64,000 bases of DNA from Oscillospiraceae bacterium (lineage in GTDB: Bacteria > Bacillota > Clostridia > Oscillospirales > CAG-382), in contig SVRW01000009.1 in NCBI GenBank assembly GCA_015064625.1, forward strand, positions 1 through 64,000, in the 5' to 3' direction. Below, piece by piece: positions 52,524 through 61,694 of this stretch. Under the pieces are notes generated by a model. That model saw only the letters and a list, made by a program, of their open reading frames with translations. It was not told the DNA's origin and searched no databases. Position 1 is the first letter of the stretch, and every line of letters starts with the position of its first letter. A program made the position numbers and the translations under genes.

Positions 52524-52556
52524 GTCTTATTTAAAAAAACAAAATATGAAAAAATC

Positions 52557-52585
52557 TTGACTTTTTCTTGAATTTGTGCTAAAAT
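52557..52585 (+). promoter_or_regulatory. Sigma-A promoter for the lipoprotein at 52637
   Basis: TTGACT (52557-52562), 17-bp spacer, TAAAAT (52580-52585), about 50 nt before the start codon. Confidence 0.78.
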
Positions 52586-52636
52586 ATCAAAAAAGATTAT
52601 TTCTAAATCATATATTAAATAAAAGGAAAAAATGAT

Positions 52637-54097
52637 ATGAAAAAAATAACTGCTTTAGTGATTGCTTTATTGCTCTCCCTCCCGTTCTTAACCGCTTGCG
52701 GAGATGAAACCTCTAAGGAAGAATCGAAGGATAATTCCGTAATTTCTGAAAACGTTTCTGAAGTAACCTCGGAAGAATCAGAAGACGTTTCTGAAACAAT
52801 CTCGGAAGAACCCTCGGAAGAGATATCCGAAGAAACGTCTGAAGATGTGAAAAAGCTGGATTTGAAAGAAATGCTTGAGCTTCCCGAGGTTTACAAGGGA
52901 CATCTTCTTGGAAAATATATGGAAAGCGTAATTGACATCGAAAACGGATTTGGCGTAATTTATGGAACTGATGCTACGGAAGAAACGGGTGCAGTGGAAG
53001 CGAAAATGTACGTTAAAGACCCTTGTCTGTCCATAGGGTTCATAACGAATGACGCGGAAATGAGCTTTTCCGTTACTGTGATTTACAAAGACGGAGAATT
53101 TTTCTTATTGAATGACGAGGAAAAAATATACGAAAAGGCAGATGAGACTGCCATTGATATGATTGGCGTAGGCTTGTTTTCTGATGATGGTAGCGTTACA
53201 GAGTACGTAGGTGCGTATGAAGAAGAAATAAAAGGTGTAAAATATGCGGTTGAAGAGTATAGAATCTCATATCCTGAAGAGGACGGAATAATATCCGCTG
53301 AAGACGTAATTACCGAGCGTTACTATTTCGAAAACGAAAAATTGGCGTTTCTGGTTTCTGATGGAGAGCGTGTCAACGTTGAATTTACAAACGTTATTCC
53401 CGATGAAGCTTTTGAAATCCCTGCAGATTATACGGAAAAACTCCCTGCAACTGCTGACGATATTTTCAAAGCTCCGGAAGAATATAAAGATATTGAGGCG
53501 GTCAAGGCTGTTTCCAAATATAATGCAGAAGATGGTTTTGGAATCTATTTGGAGACGGAATATGAAGATGTAGAGACAAAAAACAACGTGGAAGAAACAT
53601 TCCTTACAAAAGGTGGAAACGCATATCACAAAACCGTTTATACAATTAGTGAAATTGTTGACAACACTGCATGGACAATAGAAACGTTCACCTTGCTTAA
53701 AGATGGAAAAGCGTACGATTTTGATACATCGTCAATGACATACTACGATTGGGAATGGGATTATGAAATTGAAGTGGGAACGCTCTTCTTCTTCAAAGGG
53801 TTGACATACGTAAAAACATTTGAAGCTGAAATTGATGGTGTTACTTATACTGTTGACGAATTCGAAAATGAGCTTTTGTCGGAGATTGATATTTCCACGG
53901 GTGAAGAAGGTGAGGAATACAACTTCACAAGACGTTTTTATACCTTGGATGGTGAATTAAAATTTATTGAAGAAGGCGGTATGATGTCAGAAATTAAGTT
54001 TTTTGAAGAGAATGAAATAACTGATGACCTTTTTGATATTCCCTTTGGATATGAATACGTAGAAGATACTGAAAACGACGATATTATTGATTTCTAA
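52637..54097 (+). CDS. Lipoprotein with duplicated beta-rich domain
   Basis: A 486-residue lipoprotein: signal peptide with lipobox FLTAC, then a Ser/Glu/Val linker (residues about 24-72, repeated SEEPSEE-like units). The rest is two related halves of about 190 residues. Each begins with a proline/glutamate-kinked ELPEVYKG or KAPEEYKD, continues with GFGIYLETE / GFGVIYGTD, and ends with a short A(F)EIPADYTE / LFDIPFGYEY motif. I do not recognise a named family; LolA-like lipoprotein-binding folds are one possibility. Acidic overall. AAAAGGA lies before the start. Single gene. Confidence 0.85.
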   Translation: MKKITALVIALLLSLPFLTACGDETSKEESKDNSVISENVSEVTSEESEDVSETISEEPSEEISEETSEDVKKLDLKEMLELPEVYKGHLLGKYMESVIDIENGFGVIYGTDATEETGAVEAKMYVKDPCLSIGFITNDAEMSFSVTVIYKDGEFFLLNDEEKIYEKADETAIDMIGVGLFSDDGSVTEYVGAYEEEIKGVKYAVEEYRISYPEEDGIISAEDVITERYYFENEKLAFLVSDGERVNVEFTNVIPDEAFEIPADYTEKLPATADDIFKAPEEYKDIEAVKAVSKYNAEDGFGIYLETEYEDVETKNNVEETFLTKGGNAYHKTVYTISEIVDNTAWTIETFTLLKDGKAYDFDTSSMTYYDWEWDYEIEVGTLFFFKGLTYVKTFEAEIDGVTYTVDEFENELLSEIDISTGEEGEEYNFTRRFYTLDGELKFIEEGGMMSEIKFFEENEITDDLFDIPFGYEYVEDTENDDIIDF

Positions 54098-54119
54098 TTT
54101 AAAAGGGAGAATGAAAAAT

Positions 54120-54330
54120 TAAGGCAATTAAGGAAATTGGGAACGCCTTCCAATGCGTAATTCGGAATAATACAATAGGCTGACAATAGTTAATAGGCAT
54201 AGGCATTAGTAAATAGGCGTTAGTAAATAAAAATTCCTTAATTGTCAAATACACACTTTCAATTGTCAATTAAACTTTTTTCACGGGGTCGAAACCATAA
54301 GGCAAGAGGGAAGAGGGAAGGAAATTTTAT
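54120..54330. repeat. Degenerate modular repeat after the lipoprotein gene
   Basis: ATTCGGA remnants, AATAGGC/AGTAAAT-type 6-7-bp repeats, and a half-core (GGTCGAAACCATAAGGCAAG, about 54283-54305) with GGCAAGA-derived units. No gene is supported. Confidence 0.65.
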
Positions 54331-54355
54331 TATATTATCCAATTTAAGAATAGAC

Positions 54356-54393
54356 AAAGCACGGTTTTGAGATTCTCAAGACCGTGCTTTTAA
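54356..54393. terminator. Terminator hairpin, duplicated at 56582
   Basis: AAAGCACGGTTTTGAG and CTCAAGACCGTGCTTTT pair with one mismatch, followed by TTTAAATT. An almost identical hairpin lies at 56582-56618, in both cases after a modular repeat tail. Confidence 0.8.
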
Positions 54394-54458
54394 ATTATTC
54401 CGCATTACGAATTACTCTTGCCTCCTGCCTCTTATGTTCCGAATTTTCAAAAAAACTC

Positions 54459-54487
54459 TTGATTTTTGTCTTTTTTTGTATTATAAT
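54459..54487 (+). promoter_or_regulatory. Sigma-A promoter for the ATPase gene
   Basis: TTGATT (54459-54464), 17-bp T-rich spacer, TATAAT (54482-54487), about 53 nt before the start codon. Confidence 0.8.
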
Positions 54488-54539
54488 GGTAAAAACAATT
54501 CTAAATTTAGTAAATCCTAATTTAAAATGAGGTAAAAAC

Positions 54540-56036
54540 ATGTTTATAGGAAGGAAAGCGGAGCTTGATTTTCTTGAAAGTAAGTACGTTGAAGCTGAAA
54601 GCCAGCTCGTTTTATTGTACGGAAGAAGACGAATTGGAAAAACAGAAACGCTGAAAGAATTTTGCAAAGACAAAAAACATATTTTCTATTCTTGTACCCA
54701 AACCTCTGCAATAGGTCAGCTTTCCAAATTCTCAAAACAAATATTGATTGAGAATCATCCTGCAAAGCGATATACAAATGAATTTCCCGATTGGAAGGGG
54801 GCGTTTTCAGCTTTGAAGGAGCTTCCTTTTGATAAAGAACGAAAGCTTTTGGTTATTGATGAATTTCCCACTTTATGCAAAGGGAATGAAAGCTTCCTTT
54901 GGGATTTAAAGGAAGTGTGGGAAAAGGAGCTGAAAAACGAGAATATTATAATAATTCTTTGCGGAAGCGCAACTTCTTATATTGAAAAAGAAATATTGAC
55001 GGAAAACAATCCCTTTTATAGCGACCTTACGGGCGTTTACAAAATGGAAAGCATGGGATTCTTTGATGCTTGCAGTTTCTTCCCTTATTATACAAGCGAG
55101 GAAAAGGTTTTGGCTTATTCCGTTTTAGGAGGTATTCCAAGGTATCTGAAACAGTTTGAGCCAACAGCTCCGCTTTTTGAAAACATAAAAAAGAAGATAT
55201 TGACAAAGGGTTCTGTCCTTTACAGTGAGGCGGATTTTGCTTTACATAAGGAATTGCGTGAGGTTGCGGTTTACAATTCAATAATGGAAACTATTGCTGA
55301 CGGTTCTTCAAGGCTGGGTGACATAACAAAAGGGGCGTATATAAACGATACAGCAAAAACAAGCGTTTATATAAAGAATTTGTCCGAGCTTGGAATTGTT
55401 GAACGTGTTTTACCTGTTGATGCTAAATCCAAATTTAGCGTAAGCAGTGGGGTTTACCGTTTGACAGATAACTTTTTTAAGTTCTGGTATTCCTTCGGGC
55501 TTGCTAATTTCTCACAGCTTGAAGATGGCGACGTTGAAGGTGTTTTCAAGTACAACGTTGAGCCTTTAATAAATGAATATGCCTCATTCGCATTTGTAGA
55601 CGTATGCGTTGAATATATAAAAAAATTGCAGAAGGAAGAAAAGCTTCCTTTTCGATATTCGTCCATAGGGTATTGGTGCGGAAAAACTTTTGCAAAGGAT
55701 GGAGCAAAGAAGAAGGGCGACGTGAAAGAATGTAACGTTGATATACTTTGCATGAATCAGGATAAAACGGAATATTTGATAGGGGATTGTAATTTCAGTA
55801 AGGAGCGATATTCGTATTCAAGGTATGAGGAGTTTCGAAATTCACTTCCGCCTTTCGATGAAGATGAAAAGGTTTATTTTGCATTTTTCTCCCGAAGCGG
55901 ATTCGATGATAAACTGAGATTGGAAGCAAGAAGAAACGATAATTTGTTGCTTTTTGATATTGATGAAATAGTTAGCTCTAAAAAAACGCCTCAAAGCTTT
56001 ACGAGAAAAACTTCTATGGAATCGTTCCTTTTGTAA
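54540..56036 (+). CDS. Archaeal-type ATPase with C-terminal DUF234-like domain
   Basis: A 498-residue protein of the ATP-binding family common in archaea and gut anaerobes. It opens FIGRKAELDFLE; Walker A is YGRRRIGKTETLK and Walker B is RKLLVIDEFPTL, with sensor ILCGSATSYIE. A winged-helix region follows (GDITKGAYINDTAKTSVYIKNLSELGIVERVLPV). The C-terminal DUF234-like domain is of the PD-(D/E)XK nuclease kind (ECNVDIL and then LIGDCNFSKE). Usually the last motif reads GECKW; here it is GDCNF, so the catalytic Lys is absent and nuclease activity is doubtful. Role unknown; often single genes scattered in genomes. Confidence 0.88.
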   Translation: MFIGRKAELDFLESKYVEAESQLVLLYGRRRIGKTETLKEFCKDKKHIFYSCTQTSAIGQLSKFSKQILIENHPAKRYTNEFPDWKGAFSALKELPFDKERKLLVIDEFPTLCKGNESFLWDLKEVWEKELKNENIIIILCGSATSYIEKEILTENNPFYSDLTGVYKMESMGFFDACSFFPYYTSEEKVLAYSVLGGIPRYLKQFEPTAPLFENIKKKILTKGSVLYSEADFALHKELREVAVYNSIMETIADGSSRLGDITKGAYINDTAKTSVYIKNLSELGIVERVLPVDAKSKFSVSSGVYRLTDNFFKFWYSFGLANFSQLEDGDVEGVFKYNVEPLINEYASFAFVDVCVEYIKKLQKEEKLPFRYSSIGYWCGKTFAKDGAKKKGDVKECNVDILCMNQDKTEYLIGDCNFSKERYSYSRYEEFRNSLPPFDEDEKVYFAFFSRSGFDDKLRLEARRNDNLLLFDIDEIVSSKKTPQSFTRKTSMESFLL

Positions 56037-56039
56037 TAG

Positions 56040-56741
56040 GCTTCGCCAAGGCATTAGGCGTTAGTAAATAAGAATTTATTTTTCGACTAACAGGAGAAAA
56101 ATTACCTTAATTGCCAATTTTCCATTTTCAATTTTCAATTAAACTTTTCTCCCGAAGGTCGAAGCCATAAGGCAAGAGGCAAGAGGCAGGAGACAAGCAA
56201 AACTTCGTTTTGCAGTGATGTACGGAAACATTGTTTCCGTGTGATGTTTGTCTCCGACAAGTGATGTTCACTTTCAGCGAGTGAGGTATTTTGCTTCGCA
56301 AAAAGTTAAGGTAATTTTCTCACTGCGTTCGAAAAATAAATTATTATATAGTTTAATAAGATGTTTTTCGACCTTCGGGAGAAAAATTTCCTCAATTCCG
56401 AATTCCGAATTCCGAATTAAATGAACCGTCCCCTGTGCCGCGAGAGGCTGACGCCAAGGCAAGAGGCAAGAGGGAAGGAAACTTTTCTCCCGAAGGTCGA
56501 AACCATAAGGCAAGAGGCAAGAGGCAAGAGGCAAGAGGCAAGAGGGAAAAAGATTTTATTATATTATCAAATTGAATAGACAAAGCACGGTCTTGAGATA
56601 CTCAAAACCGTGCTTTTAAATTATTTCGCATTACGCATTTGAAGGCATTACGCATTTGAAGACATTACGCATTTGAAGGCATTACGAATTCCGCATTACG
56701 AATTACTCTTGCCTCCTGCCTCTTGCCTTTTGCCTAAGCAT
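56040..56741. repeat. Composite repeat block: GTGATGT hairpin array, core, heptamers
   Basis: Contains half-cores (56069-56103 and 56146-56170), GGCAAGA heptamers, then hairpins GCAAAACTTCGTTTTGC, ACGGAAACATTGTTTCCGT and TTGTCTCCGACAA separated by GTGATGT (56214-56275), a complete divergent core (56310-56391), ATTCCGA heptamers, the GGGACGGTTC segment in reverse (56417-56442), more GGCAAGA units, the duplicated terminator (56582-56618) and a direct repeat of GAAGGCATTACGCATTT (56640-56690). No gene is supported in this 700-bp gap. Confidence 0.85.
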
Positions 56742-56745
56742 CTGC

Positions 56746-57735
56746 CTACTGCATAGTTTCAACTGTCAATTGAAATTTGACTCCTTCATATACGATTTCT
56801 GCGGAGGCACTTTTTATTTTACCGTTTTCCGTAGTTATCGAGCCTTTTGCTTTATAAAAGCTTTTAACCGTGGATTTTGCATCTTTCAGTGTTTGGTTTA
56901 TCTTGTCATAGTCGCTTTGATTTTTAAATGATTTCTTTAATCTGCTTAATGCTTCATTTTGAAGATTATAGGATGAAAAATCAAAGGGTATTTCCGCGTT
57001 TTCTACGTCGCCTTTCAGCTTGATTCCCATAAAGGCTTCAAGGTCAGGGTCGTTGTCAAGTATCATCAATACCGAACCTATGGCAGAAACGAAGTTTTCT
57101 TCAATGAAGGTTTTATTGAAATCGTCTCCTAAAGCGTTTTTGATTGGAGGTAAAAAGGTGTTTTTAATATCCGACGTGTCAAAGTCTAAAACGTTTTTCT
57201 CGGATTCTGAAGCGTTCTTTAACGTTGCGTACGCAATTTGAAGCTTATAAAGCTCCATGTCTTTTGTCACTTCAAGGGTCTTTTTGTCATCCACGCGGTC
57301 ACGTTCAAGAATCATAGCGTCTTTCGAAATGAACATTGAATCGTATTCACAGCCCGAAAGCATTACAATAACGTGGTCTTCTTTAAAGCTTGCTGTGAAG
57401 GCGATGTCTATGCTTGCACCTTTAAGCGTTCCTGAAATCTGCGAATCGCTTTTTACGCTGTCCGTTATCATTCCGACAAGCTTTGAGTTTTTGCTTTCTC
57501 CGTTTCCCGAAAACACAAGGGCAAGGAGCAACGCAAGGTTGCAAACTACAAGAGATATAACAACTCCAGCAATAATTTTGCTGTTTTTTGCTTTTTTCTT
57601 TTCGGCGGTTTCGTTGTGAACGTAGTTTGATTTTTTTATTTCATTAACTTTCGTTTCGGGCAATAACGCTTCGCAAAAGTTACATTGTTTTGCAAAGTCA
57701 TCGTTTTTTGTTCCACAGTTTTGACATTTTTTCAT
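56746..57735 (-). CDS. Zinc-ribbon membrane protein of unknown function
   Basis: A 329-residue protein. The N-terminus is a zinc ribbon (CQNCGTKNDDFAKQCNFC, two C-x2-C pairs), followed by a charged linker and one membrane helix at about residues 52-74 (IIAGVVISLVVCNLALLLALVF). The extracytoplasmic part (residues 75-329) is alpha-beta with no familiar motif (SQISGTLKGASIDIAFTASF, SSYNLQNEALSRLKKSF). Such zinc-ribbon/membrane proteins are common orphan genes in Clostridia. Its upstream region is a tandem repeat, so its own promoter is unclear. Confidence 0.85.
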   Translation of the reverse strand: MKKCQNCGTKNDDFAKQCNFCEALLPETKVNEIKKSNYVHNETAEKKKAKNSKIIAGVVISLVVCNLALLLALVFSGNGESKNSKLVGMITDSVKSDSQISGTLKGASIDIAFTASFKEDHVIVMLSGCEYDSMFISKDAMILERDRVDDKKTLEVTKDMELYKLQIAYATLKNASESEKNVLDFDTSDIKNTFLPPIKNALGDDFNKTFIEENFVSAIGSVLMILDNDPDLEAFMGIKLKGDVENAEIPFDFSSYNLQNEALSRLKKSFKNQSDYDKINQTLKDAKSTVKSFYKAKGSITTENGKIKSASAEIVYEGVKFQLTVETMQ

Positions 57736-57750
57736 ACTTCACGCTCCTTC

Positions 57751-57960
57751 TTTGCTTCAGTTTGTTTCGCGGGGAAATCTTAAATTTGGGATAATGAAAA
57801 GTGTTTGCTTTCTCTTTTGCTTCAGTTTGTTTCGCGGGGAATCTTAAATTTGAGCAATAAAGAAATGATTGCTTTCTCTTTTGCTTTGTTCGTTTTGCGG
57901 GAAATCTTTAAATTTAGCTAATAAAAAAATGTTTGCTTTCTCTTTTGCTACTTTTCTCTT
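57751..57960. repeat. 64/65-bp tandem repeat, three and a half copies
   Basis: Units start TTTGCTTCAGTTTGTTTCGC at 57751, 57816, 57880 and 57944 (periods 65, 64, 64). Each contains CGGGGAAATCTTAAATTTG and GCTTTCTCTT. The third copy is diverged (GTTCGTTTTGCGGG). No function is evident. Confidence 0.9.
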
Positions 57961-58020
57961 TCACTGAAAGAGAAAAGTAGTCACTGAAAGAGAAAAGAAG
58001 TCACTGAAAGAGAAAAGTAG
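57961..58020. repeat. Three tandem 20-bp copies of the ABC gene's 3' end
   Basis: TCACTGAAAGAGAAAAGTAG occurs three times without gaps (one base differs in the middle copy). The rightmost copy contains the stop codon of the ABC transporter gene (58001-58003). Confidence 0.95.
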
Positions 58021-59707
58021 CCATTTTTGCGTATTCGCCATTTTGTTGGATAAGTGAGTCGTGCGTTCCTCGTTCAGCGATGCAGCCGTCATTTATAACC
58101 AGAATCTCGTCGGAATTCTGTATGGTGGTGAGACGGTGAGCCACGGTTATGGTGGTTCTGCCTTTGCTCAATTCTTCGAGGGATTTTTGAATAAGCCTTT
58201 CGGAAACGTTGTCAAGAGCGGACGTGGCTTCGTCAAGAATAAGTATTTTAGGATTTTTCAAAAACGCTCTTGCTATACTTATTCTTTGTTTCTGCCCACC
58301 TGATAGACGAACACCTCGTTCGCCAACCTGTGTATCAAATCCGTTTTCAAGCGTTTCTACAAACTCAAGAATGTTGGCTTTTCTCGCCGCTTCTCTTATT
58401 TCTTCTATGGAAGCCCCAGGCTTGCCGTATTCTATGTTGTCCTTTACAGTACCCGAAAAGAGAAATACGTCTTGTTGAACAATGCCGATGCATTTACGCA
58501 ACGAATGAAGTGTCAGATCGTTTGTAGATTTGCCATCAATAAGTATTTCGCCCGACGTAGTAGGATAAAAACGGGGGATAAGCTGGCAAATCGTTGTTTT
58601 GCCCCCACCGCTTGAACCTGCGAGAGCAATGCTTTTTCCTGCTTCAACCTTGAAGGAAACGTTTTTCAGAACCTCACCGTTTCCGTAATCAAAGGAAACG
58701 TTTCTGAACTCTATCTCGCCCTTTACGTTTTCAAGATTAAAAGCGGTTTCTTTTTCAGCTTCCGGGGGCGTTTCCATAATTTCCATGAAACGCTTGAAGC
58801 CTGTCATTCCGTTTTGATATTGTTCCGTGAAGTTGACGAGGGAACGTAAGGGGTTAACAAATATGTTTACAAGTATAATAAATGAAGCAAAATCCGCTTC
58901 GTTTATTAGTTTTTTGCTTATGCAGATACCGCCCGACACGAGAACAGCCACGTTAAGCATACTGAGAATAAATCCCGTTCCGCTGAAAAACATGCCCATG
59001 GCCTTGTATGCCTGTTTTCTTGCAGAAACAAATTCTTCGTTTCCTTTTTGGAACTTTTCCTTTTCAGTCCCTTCGCTGTTGAATGCTCTTGTTACACGAA
59101 CACCCGATATGCTGTTTTCCGCAACGGCATTGACTTTTCCTATCTTTTTCCTGCTTTCCATAAATGCTTTGCTCATGTTTCTGCGAAGCTTAATGGAGAA
59201 TAAAAGCAAAATCGGAATAAATGCGAAAATAACCAAGGTCATCTGCCAATTTATAGTGCAAAGATAGATAAATGAAGCAACTAACGTTACTATGGAGATG
59301 AACAAATCTTCAGGACCGTGGTGTGCAAGCTCGCAAACGTCCATAAGATCGTTTGTTAGACGGGAAAGAAGCTCACCTGTTTCGTGCTTGTCAAAATATG
59401 AAAAGGGAAGCTTCTGATAATGCGAAAATAGGTCACGGCGCATATCAGATTGCATATAAACACCAACCAGATGCCCGTAATAATTTATAAAATAGTAAAA
59501 TGCAAGCCTTACCAAATACACTCCCGCAAGAATACATCCACAGATAATAACTGCTTTAACGTTACCGCTTGGGATATAGTCGTTCATCATTTCTCTTGTG
59601 ATTATGGGATAAACTAAATCTATAAGAGCAACGAGAAATGCCGCCGTTAAATCGAGGGAGAAAAGGAGCTTATAAGGTTTATAGTATTTAACGAACTTTT
59701 TAAGCAT
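58001..59707 (-). CDS. ABC-type multidrug/lipid exporter half-transporter
   Basis: A 568-residue fused membrane-ATPase protein; start at 59707 (MLKKFVKYYKPYK) with GAGGA upstream. Six membrane helices precede the nucleotide-binding domain: Walker A GSSGGGKTT, Q-loop VQQDVFLFSG, signature LSGGQKQRISIARAF, Walker B ILILDEATSALD, H-loop VAHRL. It works as a homodimer or with an unlinked partner. It lies 10 nt behind the UPF0210 gene and may be co-transcribed with it. The 3' end is repeated three times in tandem downstream. Confidence 0.94.
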   Translation of the reverse strand: MLKKFVKYYKPYKLLFSLDLTAAFLVALIDLVYPIITREMMNDYIPSGNVKAVIICGCILAGVYLVRLAFYYFINYYGHLVGVYMQSDMRRDLFSHYQKLPFSYFDKHETGELLSRLTNDLMDVCELAHHGPEDLFISIVTLVASFIYLCTINWQMTLVIFAFIPILLLFSIKLRRNMSKAFMESRKKIGKVNAVAENSISGVRVTRAFNSEGTEKEKFQKGNEEFVSARKQAYKAMGMFFSGTGFILSMLNVAVLVSGGICISKKLINEADFASFIILVNIFVNPLRSLVNFTEQYQNGMTGFKRFMEIMETPPEAEKETAFNLENVKGEIEFRNVSFDYGNGEVLKNVSFKVEAGKSIALAGSSGGGKTTICQLIPRFYPTTSGEILIDGKSTNDLTLHSLRKCIGIVQQDVFLFSGTVKDNIEYGKPGASIEEIREAARKANILEFVETLENGFDTQVGERGVRLSGGQKQRISIARAFLKNPKILILDEATSALDNVSERLIQKSLEELSKGRTTITVAHRLTTIQNSDEILVINDGCIAERGTHDSLIQQNGEYAKMATFLFQ

Positions 59708-59717
59708 TTTCAAATCC

Positions 59718-61076
59718 TCAGTTTTTAAGGGAATGCATGGGAGCGGGAATTCTTCCGCCTCTGTGAATAAAATCAGCAGGGGAAGCCGTGTTAACTGGCA
59801 TAATGGGTGCTTCGCCCAAAAGACCTCCAAATACAACCTTTTCACCTGCTTTTTTACCGTATGCAGGGATAACTCTCACAGCCGTAGTCTTGCAGTTAAC
59901 AACACCTATTGCCATTTCGTCAGCAATAATTCCTGAAATAGTTTCAGCAGACGTGTCCCCCGGAATCGCTATCATATCAAGCCCAACGGAGCAAACAGCC
60001 GTCATCGCTTCGAGCTTTTCAAGTTTGAGACAACCGCTTTCTGCCGCCGCTATCATTCCTTCGTCCTCGGAAACGGGAATAAATGCGCCCGAAAGACCGC
60101 CAACGGAGGATGAAGCCATTACGCCTCCTTTTTTAACCGCATCGTTAAGCATGGCGAGAGCCGCAGTTGTACCCGGGCAACCGCAGGTTTCAAGACCCAT
60201 TTCTTCAAGGATTCTCGCAACGGAGTCACCAACTGCGGGGGTGGGAGCGAGGGAGAGGTCAACTATACCGAAGGGAACACCAAGCATTTTGCTTGCCTCA
60301 GAGGCAACCAAACCGCCAACTCTTGTTATTTTGAAGGCTGTCTTCTTGATAACTTCTGCAACCTCTGAAAGCGGTTTGCCCTTTATGGATTCCAATGCAC
60401 TCTTGACAACGCCGGGTCCGCTTACACCTACGTTTATAACAGCGTCACCTTCACCAACACCGTGGAATGCACCTGCCATGAAGGGATTATCGTCGGGAGC
60501 GTTTGCGAAAACAACAAGCTTTGCGCATCCGATGGAATCCGCATCCTTTGTGATGTAAGCCAGCTCCTTTATTGTTTTACCCATCTTTGCAACCGCATCC
60601 ATATTTATTCCTGCTTTTGTTGAAGCGACGTTTATGGAACTGCAAACTATGGACGTTTTTGAAAGGGCTTCGGGAATTGAATTGATAAGAGCGATATCGG
60701 AAGGTGTCATTCCCTTCTGAACCAATGCGGAAAAACCGCCTATAAAGTTGATTCCAACAGTGCTTGCCGCTCTTTGCAACGCTTCTGCTGCCATAACGAA
60801 GCCGTCCTCCTTGAGTCCGCCGCCTGCTATAGCTATTGGAGTTACGGAAACACGCTTGTTTATAATTGGAATACCGTATTTTTTCTCAATGGAGTTACAT
60901 ACGGAAACAAGGTCCTTCGCGTTTCTTGTTATTTTATCGTAAATTCTGTCTGCAAAAACTTTTTTATCGTCTGATGCACAGTCAAGTAAGGATATACCCA
61001 TGGTAACTGTTCTTATATCCAGATGCTGTGTTTCTATCATTCTTATAGTTTCAAGAATATCATTTGTATTTAACAT
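59718..61076 (-). CDS. UPF0210/DUF711 (PFL-family) protein
   Basis: A 452-residue protein highly typical of UPF0210: [103 protein letters not shown] and a C-terminal [18 protein letters not shown]. The family is widespread, related to pyruvate-formate-lyase-like folds, and almost always sits next to a UPF0237 ACT protein, as here; the biochemical function is unproven. Unusually, a 265-bp repeat block separates it from that partner. ACTTCCTT-complement AAGGAAG precedes the start. Confidence 0.95.
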   Translation of the reverse strand: MLNTNDILETIRMIETQHLDIRTVTMGISLLDCASDDKKVFADRIYDKITRNAKDLVSVCNSIEKKYGIPIINKRVSVTPIAIAGGGLKEDGFVMAAEALQRAASTVGINFIGGFSALVQKGMTPSDIALINSIPEALSKTSIVCSSINVASTKAGINMDAVAKMGKTIKELAYITKDADSIGCAKLVVFANAPDDNPFMAGAFHGVGEGDAVINVGVSGPGVVKSALESIKGKPLSEVAEVIKKTAFKITRVGGLVASEASKMLGVPFGIVDLSLAPTPAVGDSVARILEEMGLETCGCPGTTAALAMLNDAVKKGGVMASSSVGGLSGAFIPVSEDEGMIAAAESGCLKLEKLEAMTAVCSVGLDMIAIPGDTSAETISGIIADEMAIGVVNCKTTAVRVIPAYGKKAGEKVVFGGLLGEAPIMPVNTASPADFIHRGGRIPAPMHSLKN

Positions 61077-61094
61077 GGAGCTAACTTCCTTAAA

Positions 61095-61340
61095 TTTGTA
61101 TTTGTATTATTATAATTCGAAATTCGAAATTCGAAATTCGAAATTCGGAATTCGAAATTCGGAATAAAGGTAGCTTCCCTCGCTTTGCTCGAAAAGCATT
61201 TTAATAAAAATTTTTTTAAATGCATTGAAGAAAAAAACTCATTTTTGCATTCCGCATTGAAAGGCGGACACGGAGATGGTGACGTACATTCAATTTTTAA
61301 TCTTTTTATTCCGCATTCCGCATTCCGCATTCCGAATTGA
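61095..61340. repeat. Modular repeat inserted between UPF0237 and UPF0210 genes
   Basis: ATTCGAA heptamers on the left (about 61113-61165), a truncated core beginning GGTAGCTTCCCTCGC (61167-61235) and ATTCCGC heptamers on the right. The heptamer sequence here is ATTCGAA rather than ATTCCGA, so this copy has diverged or expanded separately. Confidence 0.85.
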
Positions 61341-61341
61341 T

Positions 61342-61611
61342 TTATATTCTGTGCATAGAATTGAAAATATCCTCGTGCATAGTATGAATGTCCAATGAAT
61401 TATCAACGCCTAATTGCTTTAAAATGTCGGAAAACGCTCCGAATTCTACAGTAAGCTCCTTTATATCAACAAGCATTATCATGGCAAAGTAGTCGGAAAG
61501 AACCGTTTGCGAGATATCGGAAATATTTGCTCCGTATTCTGAACAAACTGCGGAAACCTTTGCGATAATTCCCACGTTGTCTTTTCCTGTAACTGTTATA
61601 ACTGCTTTCAT
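61342..61611 (-). CDS. ACT-domain protein UPF0237
   Basis: An 89-residue single ACT domain: AVITVTGKDNVGIIAKVSAVCSE, NISDISQTVLSDYFAMIMLVD and a C-terminal helix. ACT domains bind amino acids or small ligands, and this family is the standard partner of UPF0210. AAAGAAAGGAAT lies upstream. It is probably the first gene of the UPF0237-UPF0210-ABC transcript, if the repeat between allows readthrough. Confidence 0.95.
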   Translation of the reverse strand: MKAVITVTGKDNVGIIAKVSAVCSEYGANISDISQTVLSDYFAMIMLVDIKELTVEFGAFSDILKQLGVDNSLDIHTMHEDIFNSMHRI

Positions 61612-61645
61612 TTTTTATTCCTTTCTTTTTTGTTTCAAATATAAA

Positions 61646-61680
61646 GAGGACGGCTTATTCCAACCGTCCTCCATAGTTAT
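61646..61680 (-). terminator. Hairpin terminator after the surface-protein gene
   Basis: GAGGACGG/CCGTCCTC stem with a 10-nt loop; on the minus strand it is followed by TTTATATTT. It lies between the gene at 61695 and the ACT gene. Confidence 0.65.
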
Positions 61681-61694
61681 TTACTTTTTGTAGT

